Translations under genes and position numbers: made by a program
Assembly: GCF_018332695.1 (NCBI RefSeq)
Contig: NZ_BOQN01000087.1
Location: 148,710-212,709 of the forward strand
Reading direction: 5' to 3'
Length of the DNA: 64,000 bases
Source of the DNA: Paractinoplanes toevensis
GTDB lineage: Bacteria > Actinomycetota > Actinomycetes > Mycobacteriales > Micromonosporaceae
Shown: positions 41,537 through 48,879 of the stretch, one piece after another
Numbering within the stretch: position 1 is the first letter of the stretch
Layout: each line of letters opens with the position of its first letter
The notes under the pieces: generated by a model
Seen by the model: only the letters and a program-made list of their open reading frames with translations
What the model was told of the DNA's origin: nothing
Databases searched by the model: none

Positions 41537-42307
41537 TTGTGGACGCTGCCCCCCTCGGTCCAGGCGGGCGTGGCCGAGGTCCAGGTCGTCGTCGCCCACC
41601 AGCTGTGCGCCACGCTGCGCGTCGGGGACGTGTTCCTCAAGATCGACGGCGACCAGGCGCGCACCGACGTCGAGGTCGCCGCGATGGCGCTGGCCCCGAT
41701 CCCCACCCCGCGGGTTCTCTGGCGGAAACCGCCGGTGCTCGCGCTCGCCGCCCTCCCCGGCACCGCCCTCGGCCGGCTCGGCGAGCCGTCCCCCGCGTCC
41801 CCGGCGGCCTGGGTCGCCGCGGGTGCCGCCGTCCGCCGGCTGCACGACACGCCGCTGCCGCCCTGGCCCGGCCGCAGCCCCGAGGATCTCGCCGCCGAAC
41901 TCGACGCCGAGTGCGCGTGGCTCACCACCAACGACGTCCTGCCGGCCGGCCTGATCACCCGTAACCGCGAGCTGGCCGAGACCGCGCTCCGGCCGTGGAC
42001 ACCCGTGTTCATCCACGGCGACCTGCAGATCACCCACGTGTTCACCGACGGCGACGAGATCACCGGCGTGCTCGACTGGTCCGAGGCCGCCCGCGGTGAC
42101 GCCCTGTTCGACCTCGCCACCCTGACCCTCGGCCACGAGGAGCACCTGGACGACGTCCTCGCCGGCTACGGCACCGCGGCCGACCGGGATCTGATCCGCG
42201 CGTGGTGGTCGCTGCGCAGCCTGCTGGCCATCCGCTGGCTGGCCGAGCACGGCTTCGACCCGTCCGCACCCGGCTGCGAGGTCGACGTGCTGCGGAAAAA
42301 CGGTTGA
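41537..42307 (+). CDS. Aminoglycoside phosphotransferase/choline kinase-family protein
   Basis: 256-aa kinase-like protein. The catalytic loop is HGDLQITHVF, in which the expected Asn (HGDxxxxN) is His, and the metal-binding DFG-like segment is GVLDWSEAARGDALFDLATL. The start is the TTG at 41537, supported by AGGGGAG 5 nt upstream. Sequences with H in this position are known in actinobacterial phosphotransferases, so the enzyme may still be active. Substrate unknown. It may share a transcript with the tandem GNAT gene. Confidence 0.8.
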   Translation: MWTLPPSVQAGVAEVQVVVAHQLCATLRVGDVFLKIDGDQARTDVEVAAMALAPIPTPRVLWRKPPVLALAALPGTALGRLGEPSPASPAAWVAAGAAVRRLHDTPLPPWPGRSPEDLAAELDAECAWLTTNDVLPAGLITRNRELAETALRPWTPVFIHGDLQITHVFTDGDEITGVLDWSEAARGDALFDLATLTLGHEEHLDDVLAGYGTAADRDLIRAWWSLRSLLAIRWLAEHGFDPSAPGCEVDVLRKNG

Positions 42308-42328
42308 CCTGCGTGATGGGGTGGCACC

Positions 42329-43153
42329 ATGGTCACCCTCTCCGCCGGGCTGTCACCGGCCGCTCTGCAAGCCATCGCCGATCTGGAGCACCGCGTGGTC
42401 GCGGCCGACGGCGGGCGGCTGAAACTGGAGTGGAACGCGTTGCGCCACCGCTCCGGCGAGACAGTCGAGGACGTCCTGTGCTGGGACGGCGAGCGGCTGC
42501 TCGGGTTCCTGGGCGTCTACGCGCACGGCGCGCCGGCCCTGGAGCTGGCCGGCATGGTCGATCCGGCGGCCCGGGGCCGAGGGATCGGCACCGCGCTGCT
42601 GAGCGCCGGCCTGAAGCTGTGCCAGGAGCGCGAGCACAGCTCGGTGCTGCTGGTCGTGCCCCGGCCCTCGGTCGCCGGCCGGTCATTGGCCGAGCGGCAC
42701 GGCGGCCGCCCCGACCACAGCGAGCATGCCCTGGAGATGCCCGGCGACCCGGTCGACGTGCCCGCCGACCCCCGGATCACCGTGCGCCCCGCCACCGAGG
42801 CCGACCAGCCGGCCGTGCGGGAACTCCTGCGGCTAGGTTTCGGCTGGGAGCCGCCCGAGTCGGCCGGCCACGACCCGAACACCCTCGTGGTCGAGCGCGA
42901 CGGCCGGCCGGTCGGCACCGCCCGCCTGCACCGGGAAGGCGACCGGGCCGGCGTCTACGGCTTCGTCGTCCACCCCGACCTCCAGGGCCGCGGCATCGGC
43001 CGGGACGTCCTGCACCGCCTGTGCCGAACGGCCCGCGCCGACGGCGCCACCGTCGTCCACCTGGAGGTGGAGACCAGCAACGACCGCGCCCTGAAGCTCT
43101 ACACGTCGCTCGGTTTCCAGCCGGTGATCACCGAGGACTACTACGCCTTCTAG
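42329..43153 (+). CDS. Tandem GNAT acetyltransferase, MshD-like architecture
   Basis: 274-aa protein with two GNAT domains. The N-terminal domain contains GMVDPAARGRGIGTALLSAGL (pyrophosphate loop RGRGIG), and the C-terminal domain YGFVVHPDLQGRGIGRDVLHRLC (QGRGIG), followed by VETSNDRALKLYTSLGF. The architecture equals that of mycothiol synthase (MshD), but the closeness of the relationship is uncertain. ATG at 42329. The gene is 21 bp downstream of the phosphotransferase gene. Confidence 0.82.
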   Translation: MVTLSAGLSPAALQAIADLEHRVVAADGGRLKLEWNALRHRSGETVEDVLCWDGERLLGFLGVYAHGAPALELAGMVDPAARGRGIGTALLSAGLKLCQEREHSSVLLVVPRPSVAGRSLAERHGGRPDHSEHALEMPGDPVDVPADPRITVRPATEADQPAVRELLRLGFGWEPPESAGHDPNTLVVERDGRPVGTARLHREGDRAGVYGFVVHPDLQGRGIGRDVLHRLCRTARADGATVVHLEVETSNDRALKLYTSLGFQPVITEDYYAF

Positions 43154-43665
43154 AAATCTTCGCGGGTCGAAGGCTCGCCAGTATCCAGAAAGGAAGGATT
43201 CCCAGCTTCGGCGCGCTTTCAATCAAACCTTTTCCGTACGGGCCGGCTCAGTCCCCTGACACGCGGTCCCGGCAGGTGCACCCCACCCTCCGCGCACCCG
43301 CTGCGGGCGGGCCCGACCCCGATCTTGTGGACTCACCGTGCGGACAGAGCCGCAAGTCCGCACGATCTGCAATGGCGCCGGGCCGGGTGGGCGCGTGAGA
43401 GGTTGTGCGGTTTCACCCGCCGCGTTTTCCCGCGAGATCTTGGAAAGTGCGGCACAGAGCGGGATGCGAACTCGACAAGTTCGCCGCGGGTCGTCCGGTC
43501 GTTGCCGGATATAGACGGCATATCGGGGTGCCGTGCCCGGAAAATGGGAGCGTCGCCCGCAGGGCGGGATCGTGGGCCCGCGATATGGAATGCCCGCCCG
43601 GCCGCGCTCAACGTCGCCACGGCCGAGTTGAACACGTCTTCTGGTAGCTGTCGATCAGGGCGGCG
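43154..43665. other. Gene-free stretch with a perfect 9-bp hairpin
   Basis: About 510 bp without a credible gene. It holds a perfect stem at 43337-43364 (CGTGCGGAC-N10-GTCCGCACG), shorter dyads near 43270-43310 and 43550-43570, and no conserved open frame. This may be the 3' end or leader of an unrecognised non-coding RNA. Codon bias here is weak in all frames. Confidence 0.4.
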
Positions 43666-43691
43666 GGGCCGGGGCGCTGCCGCCCCGGCCC
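43666..43691 (-). terminator. Intrinsic terminator of the organosulfur uptake operon
   Basis: GGGCCGGGGC-N6-GCCCCGGCCC, a perfect 10-bp GC stem, begins 6 bp downstream of the tauD stop on the minus strand. This is where the operon would end. Confidence 0.7.
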
Positions 43692-43696
43692 GTGTC

Positions 43697-44533
43697 TCAG
43701 ACGCCGACCGGGACGTCGCCGCGCAGGGTGATGCGGTGCATGACGCGGCGCTGGGTGCCGTAGTCGCGGTTGGCGTAGTGGGCGGTGCTGCGGTTGTCCC
43801 ACATGGCCACGTCGCCGGGGCGCCAGCGGTGCTTGACGATGTGCTCCGGCTTGGTCAGGTGGGCGTAGAGCAGGTCGAGGATGCCCCGGCTCTCGAACTC
43901 GGACACCCCGACGATGTGCGAGGTGAAACCCGGGTTCACGAAGATGCCCTTGCGGCCGGTCTCCGGGTGCACCCGCACCACCGGGTGCTCGACCGGGGTC
44001 AGCTGGGTGACCACCTCGCCGTCCCACTCGTTGCCCTTGCCGCCGCGGCGCTGGGCCAGGTAGTAGCCGAACTCCCGGTTGCCGTCGTGCACCGCGGTCA
44101 GCGAGTCGGCCAGCCGCTGGACCGGCGCGGACAGCGAGTCGTAGGCCAGCTGCGCGTCGGCCCACTGGGTGTCGCCGCCGGTCGGGGGCAGCGTCACTGC
44201 CCGCAGGATCGAGCCGAGCGGCGGGCGGCGCATGAACGTCACGTCGGTGTGCCACACGTCGGCGAAGCCGTTGTCGGCGCTGTCCAGCGCGTACACCTCG
44301 GGGTGGGCCTCGTCGACGCCGCCCACCACCGGGTGGGAGGCGGTCAGTTCGCCGATGCGCCGGCCCAGCGCCACCTGGCCGTCGTCGTCGAGGAGCTGGT
44401 CGCGGAAGAACAGCACCTTCCGGTCGACCAGTGCTTCGCGCAGCGCGGCCAGCTCGGTGTCGGGGACCGAGGCCAGGTCGACGCCGTGCACGATGGCCCC
44501 GAAGTGCGGGCCGAGCGGTTCGAGCTCTTTCAT
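43697..44533 (-). CDS. tauD: TauD/TfdA-family alpha-ketoglutarate-dependent dioxygenase
   Basis: 278-aa non-heme iron enzyme. The 2-His-1-carboxylate triad is H95 and D97 (WHTDVTF) with H252 (WDNRSTAHYANRDY), and R267 (RVMHRITLRGD) would bind 2-oxoglutarate. The RVMHR and WHTDVTF segments are very close to TauD. It oxidises a sulfonate or sulfate ester beside the sulfur, releasing sulfite. It overlaps the ATPase gene by 4 bp, at the end of an apparent ABC-transport operon. The exact substrate is uncertain: taurine, or another alkanesulfonate or alkyl sulfate. Confidence 0.9.
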   Translation of the reverse strand: MKELEPLGPHFGAIVHGVDLASVPDTELAALREALVDRKVLFFRDQLLDDDGQVALGRRIGELTASHPVVGGVDEAHPEVYALDSADNGFADVWHTDVTFMRRPPLGSILRAVTLPPTGGDTQWADAQLAYDSLSAPVQRLADSLTAVHDGNREFGYYLAQRRGGKGNEWDGEVVTQLTPVEHPVVRVHPETGRKGIFVNPGFTSHIVGVSEFESRGILDLLYAHLTKPEHIVKHRWRPGDVAMWDNRSTAHYANRDYGTQRRVMHRITLRGDVPVGV

Positions 44534-45291
44534 GCGAACACTCCCGGGTGTCGGACCGCGGCACCCACCTGGGTGCGCGCCGCGGCGAAGGCGGGCCGGC
44601 CGCGCAGTTCCTCCGGGTCGATCCCGGTGCGCGGCAGATCGATCGGCAGGTCGAGGGCGATCCGGCCGGGCCGGGGGGTCAGCACGACCACCCGGCTGCC
44701 GAGGAAGACCGCCTCGTCCACGCTGTGCGTCACGAACACGCAGGTGCGGCCGGTCTCCGCGCTGACCCGGCGCAGGTCCTCCTGCAGCCGTTCCCGGGTC
44801 AGCGCGTCGAGGGCCGCGAACGGCTCGTCGAGCAGCAGCAGCGGGTTGTCGACGGCCAGGGCGCGGGCGATCGCCACCCGCTGCTGCTGGCCGCCGGAGA
44901 TCTGCCAGGTGCGGCGCTTGGCGACGTCCTGCAGGCCGACCCGTTCGAGGAGGGCCTCGATCCGGGCCGTCGTCGGGGTCTGGCCGGCGTAGCGCAGCGC
45001 CATGGCGATGTTGCCGCCGACCGTTCGCCACGGGAACAGCCTCGGCTGCTGGAAGACCAGCCCGGCACCGCGGCCGGGCACCGGCGGCACCCCGGCCGCC
45101 AGCACCGTGCCCGCGGTCGGCTGCTCGAACCCGGCGATCAACCGCAGCAGCGTGCTCTTCCCGCAGCCCGACGCACCGACGAGGACGAGGAACTCGCCGG
45201 ACGGCACGGAGAGGGAGATCGGCCCGACCGCGGTGACGTCGCCGTAGGAATGTTCGACGCCGGACAGGACGACCGCGTCAGCCGAGGACAC
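44530..45291 (-). CDS. ssuB: ABC transporter ATPase (SsuB/TauB type)
   Basis: 253-aa ATPase. Walker A GASGCGKST (residues about 39-47), Q-loop VFQQPRLFPWRTV, signature ISGGQQQR, Walker B LLLLDEPFAALDA and the switch His in FVTHSVDEAV are present. The sequence closely fits sulfonate/nitrate/taurine transport ATPases. It overlaps the substrate-binding protein gene by 14 bp and tauD by 4 bp, so all are translated together. Symbol assigned by family, not by substrate. Confidence 0.92.
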   Translation of the reverse strand: MSSADAVVLSGVEHSYGDVTAVGPISLSVPSGEFLVLVGASGCGKSTLLRLIAGFEQPTAGTVLAAGVPPVPGRGAGLVFQQPRLFPWRTVGGNIAMALRYAGQTPTTARIEALLERVGLQDVAKRRTWQISGGQQQRVAIARALAVDNPLLLLDEPFAALDALTRERLQEDLRRVSAETGRTCVFVTHSVDEAVFLGSRVVVLTPRPGRIALDLPIDLPRTGIDPEELRGRPAFAAARTQVGAAVRHPGVFA

Positions 45292-46303
45292 CGGGCAGGC
45301 CCTTCACGTAGATGGCCTTCTGCACGTCGGCCAGGGCGGGCACGGCGTCGATCTTCTGCTGCTTCTTGAGGAAGTCGGCCGCGCTGACCAGGTTGTCGGC
45401 GAGTTTGCCGACGCTGCCCTCGGTGCCCAGCCACTCCGGCGAGGAGATGTCGGCCGGCTTGAGGAACACGCCCTGCGACAGCTGGTCCTGCGCCTCGGCC
45501 GGGCTGAGGTTGAGTTCGGCGCCGATCGACTTGGCCGCACCGGCCGGGTCCGACGCGATCAGGTCGAGCGCCTGTGCCTCGGCCTTGCGCCAGGCGTCGA
45601 CCGCCTCGGGGTGGGCGGTGGCGAACGCGGTGGACACCACGCCCAGGTCGAGCGTCGGCTTGCCGGCGGTGGCCAGCTCCCGGCTGCTGATCAGCACCTT
45701 GCCGTCCTTCTTCAGCGCGGCGAGCGACGGCAGCCAGGTGTACGCCGCGTCCAGGTCGCCGCGGGTCCAGGCGGCCTGGATGTCCTGCGGCTCGAGGTCG
45801 ACGATGGTGAGCTCGGATTCCTTCACGCCCGCCTTGTCCAGGGCGGCGAGCAGGCTGTAGTGGGCGGTCGATGCGAACGGCGTGGCCACCTTCTTGCCCT
45901 TGAGGCCGGCCACGTCGGTGACGCCGGACCCGTTGCGGGCGACCAGCGCCTCGTTGTCACCGGCCACATCCAGCACGAACGCCACCTGGTAGGGGATGTT
46001 CAGCGGGGCGGACAGTCCACGGGCGACCGGGGACGAGCCGATGGCCGCGATGTCCAGGCTCTTCGCCACGAATGCCGTGTTGATCGAGGCACCGGAGTCG
46101 AACTTCGTCCAGGTGATCTTGTAGTCGGGCAGCGCCTTCTCCAGCAGCCCCTGATTCTTCACGACCAGGTCGCCGCTCGGGAACGCCTGATAGGCGATGC
46201 GAATCGACTTGTCGGATGCCGAGGAGCCCCCGCCGCTGGCGGCACCGTTGCCGCAGCCGGCGAGGACGACGGCGGCGGCCAGCACGCCAATGATCTTCTT
46301 CAT
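45278..46303 (-). CDS. ABC transporter substrate-binding lipoprotein, sulfonate/taurine type
   Basis: 341-aa lipoprotein. The signal is MKKIIGVLAAAVVLAGCGN with the lipobox LAGC, where the Cys is lipidated. The mature protein has IRIAYQAFPSGDLVVKNQGLLEKAL and KKVATPFASTAHYSLLAALDKAG, the pattern of sulfonate/nitrate/bicarbonate-binding proteins (NMT1/SsuA). The C-terminus shows DNLVSAADFLKKQQKIDAV, as in TauA-like proteins. It lies between the permease and ATPase genes in the same direction. Confidence 0.88.
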   Translation of the reverse strand: MKKIIGVLAAAVVLAGCGNGAASGGGSSASDKSIRIAYQAFPSGDLVVKNQGLLEKALPDYKITWTKFDSGASINTAFVAKSLDIAAIGSSPVARGLSAPLNIPYQVAFVLDVAGDNEALVARNGSGVTDVAGLKGKKVATPFASTAHYSLLAALDKAGVKESELTIVDLEPQDIQAAWTRGDLDAAYTWLPSLAALKKDGKVLISSRELATAGKPTLDLGVVSTAFATAHPEAVDAWRKAEAQALDLIASDPAGAAKSIGAELNLSPAEAQDQLSQGVFLKPADISSPEWLGTEGSVGKLADNLVSAADFLKKQQKIDAVPALADVQKAIYVKGLPGVLG

Positions 46304-46317
46304 GGAAACTCCCCTAT

Positions 46318-47169
46318 CTAGGCGCGACCCCGCCACGGGATCAGCCGTTTCTCGGCGATCTGCAGCAGGGCGTCGATGAGCAGGCCGGAGAGGCCGATGG
46401 CGAACAGTCCGAGGACGACCACGTCGGTCTGCGAGTAGCGCTGGGCGTCGCGGACCATGCCGCCGATGCCGGGAACGCCGTTGATGGTCTCGGCGGCGAC
46501 GACCGACGAGTAGGCGACGCCCACCGCGATCCGCACGCCGGTGAAGATCTCCGGCAGGGCGTGCGGCAGCACCACGTCCCGCACCGCCTGCCACTTGCCG
46601 GCGCCGAGCGCCCGGGCCGCCTCGACCAGGCCGGTGGGCGCGCCGAGCACGGCCGCGGCGGTGGCCACCGCGACCGGCGGCAGGGCGGCGATGGAGAGCA
46701 GCCACAGCTTCGGCGTCTCGTCGATGCCGAACCAGATGATGAAGAGGCTGAAGTACGCGAGGGGCGGCAGCGCCCGCACGAACGTCACCACCGGCTCGGT
46801 GACCACCCGGAACCAGGTGACCGTGCCCATGATCAGGCCGAGCACGAGGCCACCCGCGACACCGATCGCCGAGCCGATCAGGATGCGCCGCAGCGAGACG
46901 CCGAGGTGCTCGATCAGCAGGTGCCCGCTGTAGCCGCGGATGCCACCGTGGACGGTCGAGGTGACGATCAGCTGGTGCCAGACCGCCCCGGGGGATGGGA
47001 TGAAGGTCGGGTTCCGCGTGGTGCGCGCCGCGATCTCCCACAGCCCGTACAACACGACCAGCGCGACCAGGCGCAGGAGGATGCGGCGCTTGCGCCGCGG
47101 CGAGGCGAGGGTCGCGCTCGGCGCGACCGCCACGGGACGGGTTTCCAGCGATGTCGACAAGGGGGTCAC
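46318..47169 (-). CDS. ABC transporter permease, SsuC/TauC type
   Basis: 283-aa membrane protein with about six hydrophobic segments. The EAA-type cytoplasmic loop is VEAARALGAGKWQAVRDVVLPHALPEIFTGVRIAVGVAYSSVVAAE, the standard pattern of SsuC/TauC. GTG at 47169 chosen, though the start is unsure: TTG codons upstream at 47193 and downstream are other options, the latter with a better GGAG spacing. It follows the LysR gene on the same strand. It should form the transport channel for a sulfonate. Confidence 0.87.
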   Translation of the reverse strand: MTPLSTSLETRPVAVAPSATLASPRRKRRILLRLVALVVLYGLWEIAARTTRNPTFIPSPGAVWHQLIVTSTVHGGIRGYSGHLLIEHLGVSLRRILIGSAIGVAGGLVLGLIMGTVTWFRVVTEPVVTFVRALPPLAYFSLFIIWFGIDETPKLWLLSIAALPPVAVATAAAVLGAPTGLVEAARALGAGKWQAVRDVVLPHALPEIFTGVRIAVGVAYSSVVAAETINGVPGIGGMVRDAQRYSQTDVVVLGLFAIGLSGLLIDALLQIAEKRLIPWRGRA

Positions 47170-47195
47170 TCCAGGAGGGGCGCGAGTGACCAATT

Positions 47196-47210
47196 CCTAT
47201 CTTGCCTATC
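47196..47210. repeat. Short direct repeat before the ABC operon
   Basis: CCTATC-TTG-CCTATC, two identical 6-bp units with a 3-bp gap. Located between the LysR stop at 47215 and the permease start. It may be a binding site, or only chance. Confidence 0.3.
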
Positions 47211-47214
47211 GGTT

Positions 47215-48072
47215 TTATGCAACCAGTTGTCCCGGCTGCTGGACACCCAGCACCGACCGGATCTCGGCGGCGACCGCCTCGGCCACCCGCGGGTCGGATC
47301 CGTTGCGGGCCCGCAGCAGCAGGTCGGCGGACTGCACCGGCGGCAGATCGGGCCGGGCGACCACGCCGTCCGGAGTGGAGGCCGTCTCGGCCATCAGGGC
47401 CACCCCGAGCCCGGATCGCACGGCGTCGAGCACCCCGGCCGCATAGCCGGAGTCACACACCACATAGGGGTCCAGACCTCGCGCGGCCAGCGCGGCCAAG
47501 GCCCGGCGGCGCAGCACGCACGGCTCCTCGATGGCCACCACCGGCCATCCGCGGCCGGCCGGCGGCTGCCAGCCGGGCGCCGCGTACCACCGCAGGGGCA
47601 GCGAGCCCACCGGCACACCGGTGGCGCTGGACGCCTCGGCCAGGTGCACGGCCAGGTCGATCACGCCGCGGTCGACCGCGTCGTCGAGGCGCCGGGTGCG
47701 GTCGATCCGGAAGCGGACCTGATGGCCGGGCAGCGCCGCGGTGACGGCGGGCAGGATGAGATCGGCGGCGTGCTCAGTGGTCCCGACGGTCACCGTGGGC
47801 CGGTCGGCACCGACCAGCCGGCGCAGCGCGTCGTCGTGCGCGCCCAGGATGCGGCGGGCCTCGCCGAGCAGCGCCTGCCCGTCCGGGGTGAACGCGGCGC
47901 CGCGACCCTGCCGCTCGAACAGCGGCCGGCCGATCACCTTCTCCAGCCGGCGAACATGCTGGCTGACCGCCGACTGACTGATCAGCAGCGTGGTCGCGGC
48001 CCGGTGGAAGCCACCGCAGTCGGCGACCGCGACGAGGCTGCGCAACGCGACGATGTCCAGCACGTGTCCCAT
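47215..48072 (-). CDS. LysR-family regulator of the organosulfur locus
   Basis: 285-aa LysR protein. Helix-turn-helix: IVALRSLVAVADCGGFHRAATTLLISQSAVSQHVRRLEKVIGRPLF. The effector domain has PVVAIEEPCVLRRRALAALAARG and VCDSGYAAGVLDAVRSGLGVALM. ATG at 48072. It lies at the head of the minus-strand ABC operon and diverges from the plus-strand enzyme operon, so it is well placed to control both. It is probably responsive to sulfur status, as CysB-type LysR proteins are, but this is an inference. Confidence 0.88.
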   Translation of the reverse strand: MGHVLDIVALRSLVAVADCGGFHRAATTLLISQSAVSQHVRRLEKVIGRPLFERQGRGAAFTPDGQALLGEARRILGAHDDALRRLVGADRPTVTVGTTEHAADLILPAVTAALPGHQVRFRIDRTRRLDDAVDRGVIDLAVHLAEASSATGVPVGSLPLRWYAAPGWQPPAGRGWPVVAIEEPCVLRRRALAALAARGLDPYVVCDSGYAAGVLDAVRSGLGVALMAETASTPDGVVARPDLPPVQSADLLLRARNGSDPRVAEAVAAEIRSVLGVQQPGQLVA

Positions 48073-48093
48073 GGCGGCGACGCTAGCAGCGAA

Positions 48094-48131
48094 CTGATAA
48101 GAAATTCTATTTAATTCCGATGGGATATCAG
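48094..48131. promoter_or_regulatory. Inverted repeat in the LysR/hydrolase divergent region
   Basis: CTGATA (48094-48099) and TATCAG (48126-48131) frame an AT-rich core containing AGAA-A-TTCT. The 26-bp spacing suits two LysR-type sites on adjacent turns. The 99-bp region holds the starts of both operons, so the dyad is a candidate switch for the locus. Confidence 0.5.
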
Positions 48132-48171
48132 TATTGGACATCACCGCCGGGCCGACCGCATGCTGGCGTTC

Positions 48172-48879
48172 ATGACGACTGCGTACGACGAACCCAGCGG
48201 CATCGCCGCCCGCGGCACCGTGCTGGTGGCGGCCGGCCGCGGTGAGACCGAAGCCGCCTACGAGCGGTTCGGCCGCCGCATCGCCGCCGACGGCTACCGG
48301 GTCCGGGTCCTGCCGGACGTCACCGCCGATCTGGAGGCCGGCTTCGCCGAAGCCGGGAAACTGCTGGTGGACGACGCCCTGCCGGGCCCGCGGGTGGTCG
48401 TCGGCTCGGACACCGGCGCCCTGTTCGCGCTCACCCTGGCCGCCCGCCGCGCCCCCGGCCTGGACGCGCTGATCCTGGCCGGCCTGCCGGTGGCGACCCC
48501 ACGGCCGGCGTCGGTGAACCTGCTGGGCTGGGCGGCCGAGGTCGAGGCCCGCACGGCCTGCCCGAACCACCAGCGGGTGCTGGGCAGTGGCGCGGCGACC
48601 CCGGGCGCCCTTCTTTCGGCCCAAATTCCTACCGAACTAATCGGCCATGCAGGCAATGTGGCGCTGCCCACGCTGGGCGTGCACGGCGACGCCGACACGG
48701 TTAGCCCGCTCGCCGAGGCGAGCGCCCATTACCCCGGCCCGGTCGTCGCGATCACCGGCGGCCGGCACGACGTGCTCAACGACGTCACCCACCGCACGGT
48801 CGCCGCCACCATCATCCTCTTCCTCGAGCGCCTGCGGCTCGGCGCCGACCTGCCGGTGATCGCGACGGTCCGGTCGTGA
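48172..48879 (+). CDS. Alpha/beta hydrolase with an Asp-type nucleophile motif
   Basis: 235-aa alpha/beta hydrolase-like protein. The nucleophile elbow is G78-S79-D80-T81-G82, in which the nucleophile position of GxNxG is occupied by Asp80, as in haloalkane or fluoroacetate dehalogenase-type enzymes, rather than by Ser. A catalytic acid in VHGDADTVSP and His in GGRHDVLND complete a triad. ATG at 48172; an ATG at 48160 is an alternative. It is the first gene of the plus-strand operon, overlapping the fusion gene by 4 bp (GTGA). The substrate is unknown. Confidence 0.8.
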   Translation: MTTAYDEPSGIAARGTVLVAAGRGETEAAYERFGRRIAADGYRVRVLPDVTADLEAGFAEAGKLLVDDALPGPRVVVGSDTGALFALTLAARRAPGLDALILAGLPVATPRPASVNLLGWAAEVEARTACPNHQRVLGSGAATPGALLSAQIPTELIGHAGNVALPTLGVHGDADTVSPLAEASAHYPGPVVAITGGRHDVLNDVTHRTVAATIILFLERLRLGADLPVIATVRS

